This document shows positions 1 through 12,639 of a DNA stretch of 64,000 nucleotides, piece by piece. The notes under the pieces are model-generated. The model searched no databases and was not told the DNA's origin. It saw only the letters and a program-made list of their open reading frames with translations. The stretch is from Ailanthus altissimus (Eukaryota > Streptophyta > Magnoliopsida > Sapindales > Simaroubaceae). The position numbers and the translations under genes are program-made. Where the stretch lies: NCBI GenBank assembly GCA_946807835.1, contig OX327705.1, forward strand, positions 19,002,501 through 19,066,500, given 5' to 3'. How positions within the stretch are numbered: position 1 is the first letter of the stretch; every line of letters begins with the position of its first letter.

Positions 1-59
1 TATTTATGTATATTGATTTATTTGATATCTTACTTACTTATCTTTGTGATTTTGAAAAG

Positions 60-1649
60 ATGGGGCGTAATCCAAGAATTACTAGAAGTGCTGATACTGT
101 GAATGAGAGTACTTCAGGAGAAAACCCTGCTACCATCCAAAATATTGTTCAAGCAGTGAATAATGTGCTTCAACAACAACGACCCAAAGCAGACCATAAT
201 GATAAATTCCATGTTATTGGGCAATTCAGAAAATTGCAACCACCATCATTTGAAGGCTCAAAAGACCCGCTGGTTGCTGAGGAGTGGATCCGTGAGTTGG
301 AAAAGATATTCAGCCTCCTCGAATGTTCAGATTCACATAAAGTAAGTTGTGCCACTTACATGCTTAAGGAGGGAGCCAGTCATTGGTGGGAGATGACCAT
401 GCGGACACTGAATATTGATAAGAACAAGATAACATGGGAAAGATTCAAGGAAGTATTTAATGAAAAATACTTTCCCCAGTCCCTAAGAGATGAGAAAGAA
501 GCTGAATTTATCCACCTTACTCAGGGCAAAATGTCAGTAACAGAATATGAGAGGAAGTTTGAGGAGTTGTCCAGGTTTGCTCCCCACTTAGTAGACACAG
601 AAGCACGTAAGGCCAAGAGGTTTCAGATGGGTCTTAAACCAGAAGTGAGAAGGTTACTCTCTGTCCTTGATCTACAGACATACAGTGCAGTACTACAGAG
701 GGCTGAAATATTAGCAAGGGATGAAGAATTGGCAGCACCATCTGAGTCCAAACATGTGGGTTATCATCGATCAGAAAAGAGACCCTGGGTTAAAAATAAT
801 CATAAAAAGTTTGACAGGTGGAAAGGAAAGAAGAGGCATAGGAATGATGACATTGAAAAGAAGGATTTTCCATTATGTGATACATGTGGGAGACCACATG
901 GAGGGGTGTGTTTCAGGAAAAGTAGAGCTTGTTTTAAGTGTAGAAAGATTGGTCATTTTATTCAGGATTGTCCAGAGATGAAGAATGATCAGGGAGGATT
1001 TAAGAAAGATCAGAAAGCTCAAGCAAGAGTCTATGCTCTTACCAGAAAAGAAGCAGATGATTCACCTTCTGTGGTGACAAGTACAATTTTCATATCTGGC
1101 CAGCATGGTTTAGCTCTTTTTGATTCGGGTTCTACCCATTCATTTGTGTCACATGCATTTGTTAGTAATATGGGGGTTGTGCCAGAACCTTTGGGTGTAG
1201 ATTTATGTGTTGCAACTCCTTCAGGAGATTTGATGTGTGCTACAAATGTGGTAAAATCATGTAAAATTGAAATAGGAGATAAGGTGCTACAAGCAGATTT
1301 GATTATCTTAAATATGTATGATTTTGATGTTATATTTGGCATGGATTGGTTGTTTATGTACCATGCTAATGTTAAATGCTTTGAGAAAGAAGTTGTTTTC
1401 TAACCACTCAGGGAGCCTGAGTTTAGTTTTATTGGTTCTAAGTTATGCTCTTTGCCAAAAGTAATATCTGCTTTACAAGCTTGGAAAAGTCTAAAGAAGG
1501 GCTGTCAGTGTTTCTTAGCGACTGTAGTGGATACAAAGAAAGAAGAAATGAAAATTCAAGATGTTCCAGGGGTGAATGAGTTTATAGATGTATTCCCTAA
1601 AGATTTACCTGGAGTTCCACCAAATCGAGAGATTGAATATACACTTTAG
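60..1649 (+). pseudogene. Ty3/Gypsy gag-protease fragment, truncated before reverse transcriptase
   Basis: Retrotransposon polyprotein: gag packages element RNA and the aspartic protease processes the polyprotein. I take ATG 60-62 as start (MGRNPRITR), because the open frame to its left reads like leader. In order: gag core with a tryptophan-rich patch (GASHWWE, about residue 105), a basic region, a CCHC zinc knuckle (CFKCRKIGHFIQDC, near 930-972), and a protease with the DSG triad (ALFDSGSTHSFVS, near 1109-1147). A single TAA at 1401-1403 interrupts the frame. The same frame then continues to 1649 through a pol linker (DVFPKDLPGVPP) and ends abruptly where RT should begin, at the junction with unrelated minus-strand Copia sequence. 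Known of the family: this order is typical of plant chromovirus-like Gypsy elements. Inferred: the right part was lost or displaced by the neighbouring element. No LTR is visible to the left. Confidence 0.9.
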
Positions 1650-3430
1650 GCATCAAACATACTCAATAGCTGAACTGGACATCCTTTCCGACCCATTGGG
1701 AAAGGTGTACTAAAAGGTCACTGATTAATTAAGTCTGAGTTCCCATCCTTGGTTCATTAATTATTAGACTAACTTCACCAAGTTCAATCTTTCTATGATT
1801 TTCACGTTCTATGAGAAACTCTTCCTCAAGGATAGCGGTATATAGAAACAAACACTTTTTACTTATTTGAATCATAGAACTAGTATCCTATTGAATTCAC
1901 AAGATACTCAATGAACGTATACTGGTACCTCTTGGGTGCTGTTTATCCTACTAAGTAACTCTTACAAAACAAGATAATCTGTTTCGTAACTCTTACATAA
2001 GCAAGATAACCTCAAGTCTTAACATATTTAAGATACGACTTCCTTCTTTTCTGTATCACATATAGAATAAAAGGAATAACTTCTGATGAAACTCTATTTA
2101 ATAAGCAGTTGTCGCTAGAGCATATATTCACAGATATAGGTTGGTAGCACTCATTATCAATCAGACCATATCTAATAAAGTCCAATTTCTCATTTCATAA
2201 ACATCGTTATGTTGAGGAGTACCCAGAGGACTATAATGAGTGAGAATCTCATTCTTCCTTAAACAAACAGAAAAACTTGTTGTTGATGTATTCACTTCCT
2301 TTATCTAATCAAATGGATGTGATGTACATTTTAATATGTTTAGTCATCTCCATGAATACATTATTCATAAACTTGTTAGGTCTTTATAGTTAGATTAGGA
2401 ATCCAGTCATCCTTAATCAGACGGATAAGCGTCTCACGCTTATATGACCTAACTTACATGTCACAACTCCATATCATTTAAGGATTTCGATCTATAAACA
2501 TTTCTAATTATATATATTGTGAATTTATTAACTGACATTCAGCTAATAAAATATTATACTTATTGTATTGCATACCAGAAGTAAGTCAAGTTGCCCAACC
2601 TTGGTTCATTAATTATTAGATTAACTTCACCAAGTCATTCTCTTAACTTTACTTCTACAAGTTGTTGCATTCTAGTCTCTCTCAATCCCTGCAACATATT
2701 GCAAATATGAGAGAGACGTGCGGTATCTCATACCCAGCTTAAACTTGTATCTTATGCCCTATAAATGTCTATGTTTGTCAAACATAAACCTGTGTGAGTC
2801 TTTCTGACAATTATAAGGCTTCTAGGGTAGATGGATTTCCAATACCCAACCTTACTGTAGTGGAAACATTTTTCATCTACACGCTCTCTTGTTGATCTTT
2901 GAAAAAATATTGCCTCTGGAGATTGATGCTGGGTATCTGCCTCATCTTATTCTTTTCACTCATCTGGTCTCACCAGATATACTTGGAGTAAAAGATGAAG
3001 CACTCTAAACAAAGAGAGTCAAATCTACTTTATTTAAATTCTCTTGAGGGGTGTTATCAGAATTACCTTACGGTGAATTCTTATCAACAATAAATCCAAA
3101 TTTTCTGAATCCATAACGCTTCTGTGATTCATCCATCGGTTATAATAATTCCTAGTACCCTAGAGTTGGACTGCATTAACTATGCAAACCAACTGGTTCG
3201 TAGTGGCCATTATTCTTGACAGGCCAAACTAACGGGAGATGTAAGCAGAATAGTTAAATCGCTAATAGAATGTTTTAAATCATAGGTATACTAATTATAC
3301 ATTTTTGATTTAAAACGCTCTTCCACTTCACATAATCCTGATAATCTTTCGAACGGAAAGACGATAGTTTAAACTCTTTTAAACGATACAGCAGGAAATA
3401 GATCCCATTGAAATTTACTCGGGCCTCATA

Positions 3431-3730
3431 TTGTAGCAATATTGGCCTTTGTAAACCCAACAGGTAGACAACACTTATCAATTACATCTCATGCAACTCT
3501 TACCCCTTGATCATGAATACACCTTATCCTCACGCTGTAGCAATATTGGATAAGTGTATTCCAGATTAACTTGTCAATAATCAAATATATGCTACCGATA
3601 CTACCTTTACGCTGTAGCAATATTGGGCAATATTTTTGCATATATTTGCCTCATCTCATGTTTAACCGCCATAGTCCAAGACCAACCGATCAAGTCCCTC
3701 ACGCTGTAGCAATATTAGAAAAAGGCTGAC
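3431..3730 (-). repeat. Four spaced copies of a CTGTAGCAATATTGG-like unit
   Basis: The words ttgtagcaatattgg, cacgctgtagcaatattgg, acgctgtagcaatattggg and acgctgtagcaatattag begin at 3431, 3531, 3609 and 3711, that is 78-102 bp apart. They lie in the decayed Copia internal region; on its coding strand they translate in one frame as an ILLQR-like motif. Either a degenerate coding repeat or a regulatory array; no function can be assigned. Confidence 0.7.
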
Positions 3731-4345
3731 GTGATTCATCTAACACCGTATTGACAAGACAGATTAGAATAAAACATTATCTCATAATGTAATATTCTTC
3801 AATCTGATTAAAAGAGATTTGTATATACTATGGTCTCCAAACTCTTAGGAAGGGTGATTCTCAATTAATTAATTTTTCTATGCAAGCACAACTAACCCCC
3901 ACCAGTAGGGCTCTCATTTTGGTTACCAGCACAAAAAAATTAATTCTAGTTCATAATACAGACCGATAACTCTTATCACTGCATCTCATAAACCCCGATT
4001 TATAATATAGACTGATAACTTTTATCACTACATCTCATAAATCTACACATGTAAAATTAATTTTCAAAAACTGTTCAAAAATACTGTAGCTGTGAACAGT
4101 AAAATATTGTTCATGTGCTAATGTTAAAGTGAATAGTACACTGTTGTGGTGGCAAATGTCATCGCTGCAATGCTGGGAGGTCAAACTGGGAGGTCAAACC
4201 CCTAACGCTGCAGCCCTAGCCCACTGGCGCTGCACCGCCCTGTGCTTCCCCTTTGGCATACTCGTTTCAACACTTAAAAACGCGTCATTTACACTGGGCC
4301 TTTTGCATCCATTCACTCAAACAACACTCATATATGTCCTAAATG

Positions 4346-4357
4346 GCTCTGATACCA
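4346..4357 (-). other. Copia primer binding site (tRNA-iMet type)
   Basis: The plus strand reads gctctgatacca, the exact reverse complement of TGGTATCAGAGC, the initiator-tRNA-Met primer binding site of plant Copia elements. It sets the element's orientation as minus: the LTR lies to the right and the internal region to the left. A run of T separates it from the LTR edge. Confidence 0.9.
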
Positions 4358-4902
4358 TTTTTTTTTTTGATCTAATGTACATGCGGGTGTATGCTTGTGC
4401 TATTGTGTTTATTGCCTAAAATACGTATCTTATATATATTCTACGTGACGGAAACGTATAAATTAGAAATAAACACAATAAATAAAATATATTAATTGCA
4501 TTAATATATTTATAGGATAGAGAACTCACCTCAACATGTAACGTTATACATGTAATTTTCTGGAGTTGCATAGAGACCAACTCGAGGGTAGTTCTAGTCA
4601 CCAACACGTTGGGCTTGGTGAGTTAGAACAACAGCCCTATACGCAACACTGAGTTTAACTCTTAAATCCCAAAATGATCAGAATGTGTTTTTATCATTTT
4701 CTCCAAAAGAATAAGAAATAGAGAATTTGAAACAATTCACAATTACTTTAATTATAAGCATAAAAAAAAATGAAACAATTTTATTTTCATTTTTTTTTTG
4801 TTTTCTTCTTCTTCTTCTTTTCTTTCTTTTTCCTCTCCATTTCTTTCTTCCTTCTCTCGGCCAAAATGGCCAAAAATACCAAATTTTCAATCTTTCTCTC
4901 TT

Positions 4903-4924
4903 TATATATATATATATATATATA
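4903..4924. repeat. (TA)n microsatellite
   Basis: Eleven uninterrupted TA units inside the Copia LTR, directly followed by an AT-only tandem duplication. Confidence 0.95.
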
Positions 4925-4932
4925 AAAGAAAA

Positions 4933-5014
4933 TAATAAAATAATATATTATATAATATAAAATATTAATAAAATAATAAAATAATATATTATATAATATA
5001 AAATATTAATAAAA
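4933..5014. repeat. Two tandem copies of a 41-bp AT-only unit
   Basis: The block containing taatatattatataatata recurs with a 41-bp period (taatatatt at 4941 and at 4982). Simple local duplication inside the LTR. Confidence 0.85.
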
Positions 5015-6397
5015 TAATAATAATATAATATTACATAATGGGTGTCAACTATTTGGCACCCAAAAATAAAATATTATTATATATAAAATATCATATAATA
5101 TAATGTAATAATATATAATATAATATAAAAATATATTATATAATACAATAAGAGCGATATTTTGATTGTTTAACCATTAAATAATTAAAGTGTAAAATGA
5201 CCATTTTGTCACTCATGAATAGTTATCAAGCTTACCCCCTAGTAGGTCCCACCAAACCCGCACTTGGGCAAACTTAACCAAGAGTCTACAATGCACCACG
5301 TGTCATTATACAACTAGTAAATAATTATTAATGACTAATTGTTGTATTGAATACTTAAATACAGACAAACAGGCATTCTCGTAATAGTGTTAAATATTGC
5401 TGGATTAAACACTTTAATCTAGCACGATGCCCCAGTGCACAATGAGTATACTCTATATCGCGGGACTCCCTAGGTCCTACGCCCAATTTGTCAAATGAAA
5501 CTATTTCATGAGTCCGTGAGCAATGTCCCACGCACACGTCACGAATATACAAATTAGTGCGTTAAACCATGCAAGCTGAGGTTACAACGCATACATATAG
5601 TTTTTCCGTCATGATATCCCGAATGTGCGGGGATATAGATTATCACCGTCAAATCCACTTATGCTCATCCATATCTTATCTTCAAACTTGTATCTTACAG
5701 AAAAATATGTGCAAACTCTTTTGCCATATTGTTCTACCCTGGCGGAACTCTTTCCTAGGATTATTGGTTGTGACCACAAGACTTTTCATGATACAATCTC
5801 GAAGTATCTGGATACCGAACTCCCTATACGAGCTGAAGAATCCCATATGTGTACGCACCGGACTCCATAAGCATCAGACCATACCCAGCGACATCCAGCA
5901 ATCACATCATAAAAGGTCTGTAACATGCGTGAAACCAAAGTATGGTGGATCGCTTATAAGCCCACCATGGCACTCATGTCAAAGGACCATGTATACTACT
6001 CAACTCGATAGGACCTTCCATTGACAGCTTCATGGGATGTCTATTGGGGTCCTCATTGAGTCTGTTCAGTATTCAGTTCTTACTGAACACCTGTATGCTA
6101 TACGAACTTCCAGTAAGTCCATGGTCAGTTAAGAATAATCATCTAGGCCATCTAGGTATAGTATACACTGGTCTATGTAAAAAGATTCCACCGACATACC
6201 TGCATCGGTGAATTAAGACCAGAAACATATTATTTGAGAATAGACTTACATAATAACATTTCTTAACAACTATCTCAACTATGTTATTATTAATGTATTC
6301 TTAGATCTTTGTACCATTACAAACAAGATGGTAACTTTTAGACTTCACTAATTATTATAACATGCTAACTCTTTAGAATTTATAGTTTTCAGTAATG

Positions 6398-7807
6398 TGA
6401 TGCGATATTTCTATATCATAAAATTAAGTGCAAGTATACACTATCGTATGCAAGTAATAAAGAGACTAAATAAGTCGGATGTCGAACCCACAGGGATAAT
6501 GTTTTCTTTTTAACCAATTACTAAAATTATGTCTTCCTAATAACTATTCAGATAAATAAAAATCTAAGAATGAATGTAAGAAATATAAAAATAAAAACAC
6601 AATGTAAAGAGAATAGGGATATAGCAACATAGAGAGAACCTAAGATTAATATTATCCCTCAATATACTTTTTAATGATTAATCTTCTAATATTTAACTCA
6701 CTTAGTCTTTGTTATTGATCAAGACACTAATGTATTCACAAGCCTCTTCCAAGGTCATGCAAGCATACCTTAGTTTACCAAATACCTATATTCCTATGGT
6801 ACTTGTAATAAACTAAGGTTCATTAAGATTAGGTCTTATTGATCATACATGCCAACTAGGTATATTCTTATCCTAAATTGAAACTTGCATATGCAACATT
6901 GAATGTTACTCTACAATCATGCATCAAATTACCTAGGTCTAAATATTATGATTCCTCTTCCGAGTTTATCAACATATTACCAATTCATTCACCATATATT
7001 GGCCAGATATATTGAAGCATTAAACACAAGTAATTTAAATAATAAAGGACTAAGTTTATTAAATACTAAAAGATATGGCAATTTCAGCGCACATATTGAG
7101 TTCAAATATTAACCCTAAAAAATAAATTAGTTCATAGCTACAAGAGAATCATAGCAATAAAAATAAAAATAAAACATGATACAATCAATCGAAAACCGAT
7201 GTAGATGTCAAATTACTCTTGATTGATGTTGCTCTAGATTCTTGGTGCTCTTGAACTGCTCTAAGTTTTCTTTTTCTTGCTCTAGGTTCTTCTCTGGTCT
7301 CTTTGGATGATTCTTGAAGGTTGGGAACGAGTGGCTTTTTATAGGGATTGATATGAGCTTGAAAATCTCAATTCTCATCGGACTAGGACTCGCACTACCA
7401 CTGGCGCGCTATGCAGTTATCGGTGGGATCTTGGCGCTGGGGCACTGCATGAAAACGGCTTCATCGCTGGCGCGGTATGTTGATAGCGCTGGGGCAATGG
7501 AGCGTTGCTGGCGCGGTGACTCTTCAGCGCTGGGGTGCTAGACGCGACTTAAGCAGATCATTTTTCTTATTTTGATTACTATTTCAGCGCTGGGACGACA
7601 ATCCTTGTGGCGCTGGGGCGATGGACACATATTTTGAAAACTCTATATTTTAGTCCCTGTTTTTGCTCATTTTGCATTCTTTCTTTAAATTTCGTTCAAG
7701 TCCCTATAAATAACAATAATGCACATAAATAGCCATCTATTATCATAAAATCATAAAATATCAATAATAAAAACATGAGAAAATATATGGCAAATTTGCC
7801 CTTATCA
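6398..7807 (+). mobile_element. Solo LTR nested in the Copia LTR
   Basis: A 1,410-bp insertion that interrupts the host LTR exactly when compared with the uninterrupted copy at 50.3-52.2 kb. It starts TGATGCG and ends TTATCA, so the ends are TGAT/ATCA as expected of LTRs. It is flanked by TAATG (6393-6397) and TGATG (7808-7812), a 4-of-5 match consistent with a 5-bp TSD. Near the start is tcgaacccacaggga (6484), which I recognise as common near the start of some plant LTR-like repeats. A GC-rich block of repeated GCGCTGGGGC words lies at 7388-7625. No coding sequence was found. Likely a solo LTR left by LTR-LTR recombination; strand is nominal. Confidence 0.7.
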
Positions 7808-8129
7808 TGATGTTAACCCTTAGCATTGATCTAAATTTTTTTAAAACCAAATCTGAACTCTTTTAGATCATATAATGTTTGTAGCGTCACAAGCATTGGA
7901 CCATTTAATAATAGTAATTAGAGATTTAACAAATAATGTACTGTATAAATATTATAAAATAAAATATTCATACAAATATGAGATGACACATGAGCATCAA
8001 TCCCAATATAAATGACATATCAAAAGGCAGATCATGTTATGCTTCTAATACTTCTCTTCATGAGCCGCATGAAGTGTATATTCACATATAAGAGAAGATA
8101 GGGTTCAAGTACAAAATTCATTTTAGTTT

Positions 8130-9015
8130 ATGGTTTTGATATCGCCAGTAGATTTGAACATATTAGATAAGGTAGCGTGTACTAGAATTGGGATTGTATT
8201 TGTGAGAAAGTTGTACAATAGCAAAGATAAATTCATGAGGCTATAATCATACTAGCACTTAAAAAAAATTAGAACTTCAAAGTTTACAGGTCCACCAAAG
8301 ATTATTTTGAAGTGAAATGTAATGATAAGAGATGCATATAGAGATTACATATAGTATCAATGAAAGCGTAGAAGTTCTTCATTGTGAGAAGAATAGATGC
8401 AGAATATACTTGTGTTTTGAACTCATTATGAGATGGTCATCGACAAGTCAAAAGTCGTATTATTGTTAAAGTAATAAAAAAATAAGTTTGCAGCAGTCAA
8501 CATAAATTATAAGCCGGAGAAAATATAAGTAGAGATGCGTGAAAAATTTGGTGTTAACATATTTTACAACATGGTGAGCTAAGAAGCATGCATGCGGGAT
8601 GATAAAAAGTGCTCTATAAGATTTTTTCAGATTACTTCCTATATAAATTCATGTATTAGAACAACAGAATTCGAGTACGGTTACTCACTTAGAAATTAAC
8701 GACGATAATCACGTCAAATATTTCTTCATAGTGTCGGGACCCTACATTAGAGGTTTCCAATCATCTATCCAACCGATGATTGCAGCTGATAGAACAAATT
8801 TGAAATGTGCTCATCTTGGTACAATGTTTGTGGCTGTATATAAAGATGTAAAGATGAAAACAATAACATTTTTTTCATTGGTATAAGGGATTGTTGACTC
8901 ATAAAATCTTGCTTCTTGGACACAGGTTATAGTCAAACTACAAGGAGTAATTGGTGACTATTAAGATCTAGTTGTTATATCCGATCGACACGCCAGTATT
9001 GAGAGAGCTATATAG
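8130..9015 (+). pseudogene. MULE (MuDR-type) transposase fragment, old copy
   Basis: Frame-shifted plus-strand reading resembles the intact-looking minus-strand MULE protein at 41.7-42.7 kb. Pieces: SPVDLNILDK, then FVRKLYNSKDKF, then the DNA-binding region (NWNFKV; FEVKCND; C-W-R pattern; KFFIVRRID) at about 8195-8420. Near 8500-8560 comes NINYKP...EMREKFGVNI; from about 8740 to 9000 come transposase-core remnants (RGFQSS; LGTMFVAVYKD; GIVDSENL-like; VISD-like with RHASIERA). Several frameshifts and stops. The fragment ends near 9015, where similarity stops. The left TIR appears lost to the Copia LTR ending at 8005. Probably the transposase half of the same element whose other half is at 13.0-15.4 kb. 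Confidence 0.75.
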
Positions 9016-9020
9016 GGTAT

Positions 9021-10075
9021 GTTTCCTTAGAGTTTTTCATCTTTCACTTAAAGGAGAATTTAGTGATATAATTCAATATACCAACAGAAAATAAGAAAAA
9101 AAGAGATACTTAACTGCTTATAGAAAATGAGATGAGATTGGATGGGTACAACCATTGAACCTTAAAAGCCTATAAGGGATAAGATCTCAGGTTCTATTTA
9201 TAATAAAATTACAACTATTTGTCAATTAGTTTATAGAGTATAATCCTTCTATAAACTTAATCAACCTCTATCATAAACTTATGCTCATATTTATAATTTA
9301 AGGGTATGTATACTTACACAAATAGTTGTAATTTTATTATGAACTAATTGTAGTGTAAAGGGTAAAAAACTTTATTATTTTATCTTCAGTACCTTATCGA
9401 CCTCACTCTACATTTTACCACAAAGTAAATCATCCTTCAATCCTTGTGCAGATGACAACGACAATGCTTCCCATTAAGTATCATCTAGTGTAAGGGCATA
9501 CACTAAGTGCACACATATAATGTGTTCCTAAAATCAAATATATGACACTAAATTAAAATAATTATACCAATAAATTTATAATATAATGTGAACAATAGTT
9601 GAAAAAAAACATAAAAAATATGTACATATAACTATGCAATCTTGTGAGTATACTTGTTCAAACTTGTATTGTTGTTAACGGATTAACTTTAAATACTTAT
9701 TAATATGCTATAAAACCCCGCATAATGTATATAAGTATTGATATTGTTAATTCATATTTTAGAAAGAAAAAAAAAACAAATAAAATGTCCTTACAACATT
9801 ATCAAGCCAGTGATGTATGAGCTCATTAAACTATTTCACATCAGTATCAAGCCTATGTAAGAAATCACACCCTTGACCATCCTCAATCAAAGCCAGAAGT
9901 TCTGCATATGTGGCTTCATCTATCGGTTGTAGTCATCCACACATATTAACTAAAGGCTTTACTTATAATTCGACCTTTCTTTTACTGGACCTCTTTCGGA
10001 ATGGATTGAAATTGTAATCATCCACACATAGTCATCCACAAACTATTTATTCTTACCGGTTGTAAAATATATAAA
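9021..10075. other. AT-rich stretch with a 23-bp inverted repeat; no gene
   Basis: No host-like exon is visible. It contains a perfect 23-bp inverted repeat (9200-9222 and 9318-9340). On the minus strand about 9790-9940 reads an open stretch beginning PIDEATYAELLALIEDGQG that I do not recognise. Short catccacaca-like repeats occur at 9935-10035. Confidence 0.5.
9200..9340. repeat. Perfect 23-bp inverted repeat (stem-loop or MITE-like core)
   Basis: Arm 9200-9222 (ataataaaattacaactatt plus tgt) is exactly the reverse complement of 9318-9340, with a 95-bp spacer. Could be a remnant of a small inverted-repeat transposon; no flanking duplication was recognised. Confidence 0.8.
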
Positions 10076-12639
10076 TATTTTATTTGTATATGAGTGATAC
10101 TTGATTTATGTATAGTTATTAGTATTGTTTGTATAGATTAAGGACCTACTATTATTATTAGGTTTATTTGCAAGACATTAGATTTATTTTAGGGACCAAA
10201 TTGTAATACTTTAAAATTTTTGAGGGCTAATTCATAAATACTAAAAATTAGCCTCTTAGTATAAAAATACATATTTGTAATCCTAATTCACTCATTTTTG
10301 TCGAACCACCTCTTTTAGAGTGAGAAAAGAGAGAAAGAGAGGGGAGAGAAAGAGAAGAGGAAGAAGAAAAAGAAGAAGAAATTTAGAATTTAAGCTTTAA
10401 GAGATATATTATAACCCTTTCTTAGTCTCTAGGTGTTAATTAAGTTAATTTATTTAAGTTTTAATTTTTAAAAATATGTACAATTTAGGATTTGATGTGG
10501 ATTTTGTAAGATATTGTGAGAATTGATGATGATTATGTAGATAGCTTGATAAATTATGATGAATTGCAGAATTTCTACTTGATAGTCTCTAGATCCAGGA
10601 ATTTTGTAAATTTTTGTGCTTCGATTCTAGTTTTTGATTTTGAGCATATAAAATTAAACATGTCTAAAATTATTTGAGACTTTGAATCGATTGAAAATTC
10701 TAGAAATTGAATTTTTAGTGAATTTACCAAAATGACCCTGAAATTATAAAAATTTTGTGTTAACAGTATGATACAGTGACAAATAATTTTTGATCTGCTG
10801 AATGATCTTCAAAAATTACGAATTTCTAGAATATGATAATTTGATATATCTAATATGATATACTCAGAGTTGAGAATTTAGATCAATGTGGTTAAATTGT
10901 TATGATTTTCTAAAGTGTATTCGCTTATTGCAGTATTTGATTAACATATTTTTAAGGCTATGGAATAAAATACTTTTAAAATACTTTTAGCAGTAATTTT
11001 GAAGTGAAATATTTATCATGAATGTAGTAATGTGTCAAAAGTAATTATGGATAGTTTTATAATTTTTAAGCTAGTATATGATTTTATAAAATTAGGAGAT
11101 TGAATACTGTTTAGTAAATATTTTAATCATGTCAGGATAATAGTTTAGATTTGATGGTGTTTATGGAATAGATTGTGTAGAAATTATGATATAATATTCA
11201 TATATAAGAAGGATATATGAGTCAAGAATGATATATTCTGATTTTGGAGTAATTGGACATCATTTGATTTATAAAAAATTTTTGTTAAGTGTAAGTGGTC
11301 AGAATAATAGGTTTTGAGAAACTAAGTAATTAGACCAATTCGATGTGATAAGTGCAATATGTGTAATTTTGTAAGCTATTTAAGTGTTTTATGTGAATGT
11401 TGAGGCTTATGAAAGGATTAATCTCCATTGATAGGTCAAGGATAATTAAACCTTGTAGCAGAAAGTGTTAAAAGGAAAGTATATTAGACTTTTGCTGAAA
11501 TCACAATAAACATAGTAATTGTTTATGCATAATTTTGTAAATGTGTTTAGAAATATGTTTATGTTACGCCAAAGTATATTTGATATGAAATGTGAAAGAC
11601 ATATGTTTATGAATGTGAGCATTGACATTGAGCATGGACATACATGTATTTATGAAAGTGAGCTTTCAAAATGAAATGTGTTTAACAAATAAAGCTTTTA
11701 AGGTGAAAAATGTCAATGAGATATGTTTTGTGTTTTAAGAATGTTTGAACTCATTATTTACTTAGTAGGCACCTTATGTGATTTTTGGAGCCTTTAAGTG
11801 TGGCATTTCCTTCGAGATTGTCATATGTTATATGTTCCGTATATAGGGAGGATCCAATTGGTACCTAAAGGAAGCGTTAGTCATCATATTCGTGTGGTGG
11901 CGTATTAGTGCATGTGAGAGGACTAACCGATGATTAGGGTGAGAGTTTGGCTCTTTGGGCATGAGCATTATATATGTGTAATTTAAACCTCACTTGTGCT
12001 ATTCCTCTCATACGATAGGTCACCTACGAGTGACATTTAACTCATTATGTGATATGTGGTATAGAAGTCCTACTAAGTAGTAGTTGAGTGATGGTATTCC
12101 TATTATATGTTTGGAAAGAATGTGTAAGCGCTTACCTGATATGTGATTTGATAAGATTATGATTTTAATTTATCACAACATATCATACACATGCATTGTG
12201 TACATATATGTATTTGTATTTTGATATATGAAAAACTAGTATACTTACTGAGTTTTATACTCATTATAGTTTATGGTGATTTCAGGTAAATAAGGTACAT
12301 GTGTGCTTAGCGAATTTGGCAAAGCTTCTGCTATCATTTGGGTTCCTTAAGTTGCTAGGTTACTGAGTGTTTCATTTGGGGACACTAGGTTAAGATATTT
12401 GATTTATTCTTATTGAATAAATACTTATGTATTATTTTATTAAGTGTGGTTGTATTTGGTATAAGCTTCACCAAGTGTGGTTATGGGTTGATTTTAGTGT
12501 TGAACTTACTAGCAACTTGCTAAGGATTCCTATGTTGAATTAAAATTTGAAATTTTATACAATATTATTTATGAGTGCACATTATTGAATGAATGTAAGT
12601 TATATTGTATGTCAGATCTTTTGGGTCTGGGCCGTGACA
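10076..12639 (+). mobile_element. Probable solo LTR of a Gypsy (chromovirus-like) element
   Basis: A long non-coding block with LTR-like anatomy. The candidate 5' end is TGTAAAAT; agggaccaaattgtaat (10193) resembles a phrase common in plant Gypsy LTRs. A TATA-like tataaaaatac (10260) is followed by a purine-only GA tract (10319-10380). The 3' end is ggtctgggccgtgaca at 12639. It splits the two halves of the old MULE. I could not find a matching TSD, so the left edge is a guess; the right edge is better supported. Confidence 0.45.

Larger units (their letters stand above)
1650..4357 (-). mobile_element. Decayed Ty1/Copia internal region, minus strand
   Basis: Read on the minus strand from the PBS at 4346-4357, this stretch contains degraded Copia coding pieces. 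A gag zinc-knuckle remnant at about 2835-2870 reads CFHYSKVGYWKS, with expected Cys and His positions turned to Tyr. A piece of integrase lies at about 2190-2260, around the motif TPQHN that precedes a stretch resembling RNRTLLDM-type helices. A post-integrase piece at about 1775-1850 resembles the KVF..EEEFL region. Frames are broken throughout. Direct repeats are present: ccttggttcattaattatta at 1752 and again at 2600, a 42-bp pair at 3951-3992/4000-4041, and four copies of a ctgtagcaatattgg-like unit (see separate entry). The element is cut at 1650. The Copia assignment is firm from PBS plus motifs; the lineage is not. Confidence 0.7.
4368..8005 (-). mobile_element. Copia LTR (minus strand), split by a nested solo LTR
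   Basis: From the PBS side the LTR begins near TGATCT (4368). I end it at the CCCA at 8005, where similarity to a second copy at about 50340-52177 stops. Shared blocks between the copies include the stretch around caccataagcatc/ccatgagcatc (5860s; 51425s), aaccaaagtatggtggatc (5933; 51491), gggatgtctattgg (6031; 51590) and tgaactcttttagatcata/tgaactctctcagatcata. Copy 1 is interrupted exactly at 6398-7807 by another element; without it the LTR is about 2.2 kb. The PBS-proximal 0.8 kb holds a T/CT-rich block, a TA microsatellite and AT tandem repeats. The outer edge is approximate because no TSD could be confirmed. Confidence 0.6.

Noticed and set aside
3431..3730. CRISPR-like spaced repeats
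   Set aside because: Repeats are short and imperfect with uneven spacers in a plant retroelement; no CRISPR context.
4678..4960. Lys/Arg-rich and Phe/Ile-rich open frames around 4.7-4.9 kb
   Set aside because: Low-complexity CT-rich and TA-repeat DNA inside an LTR.
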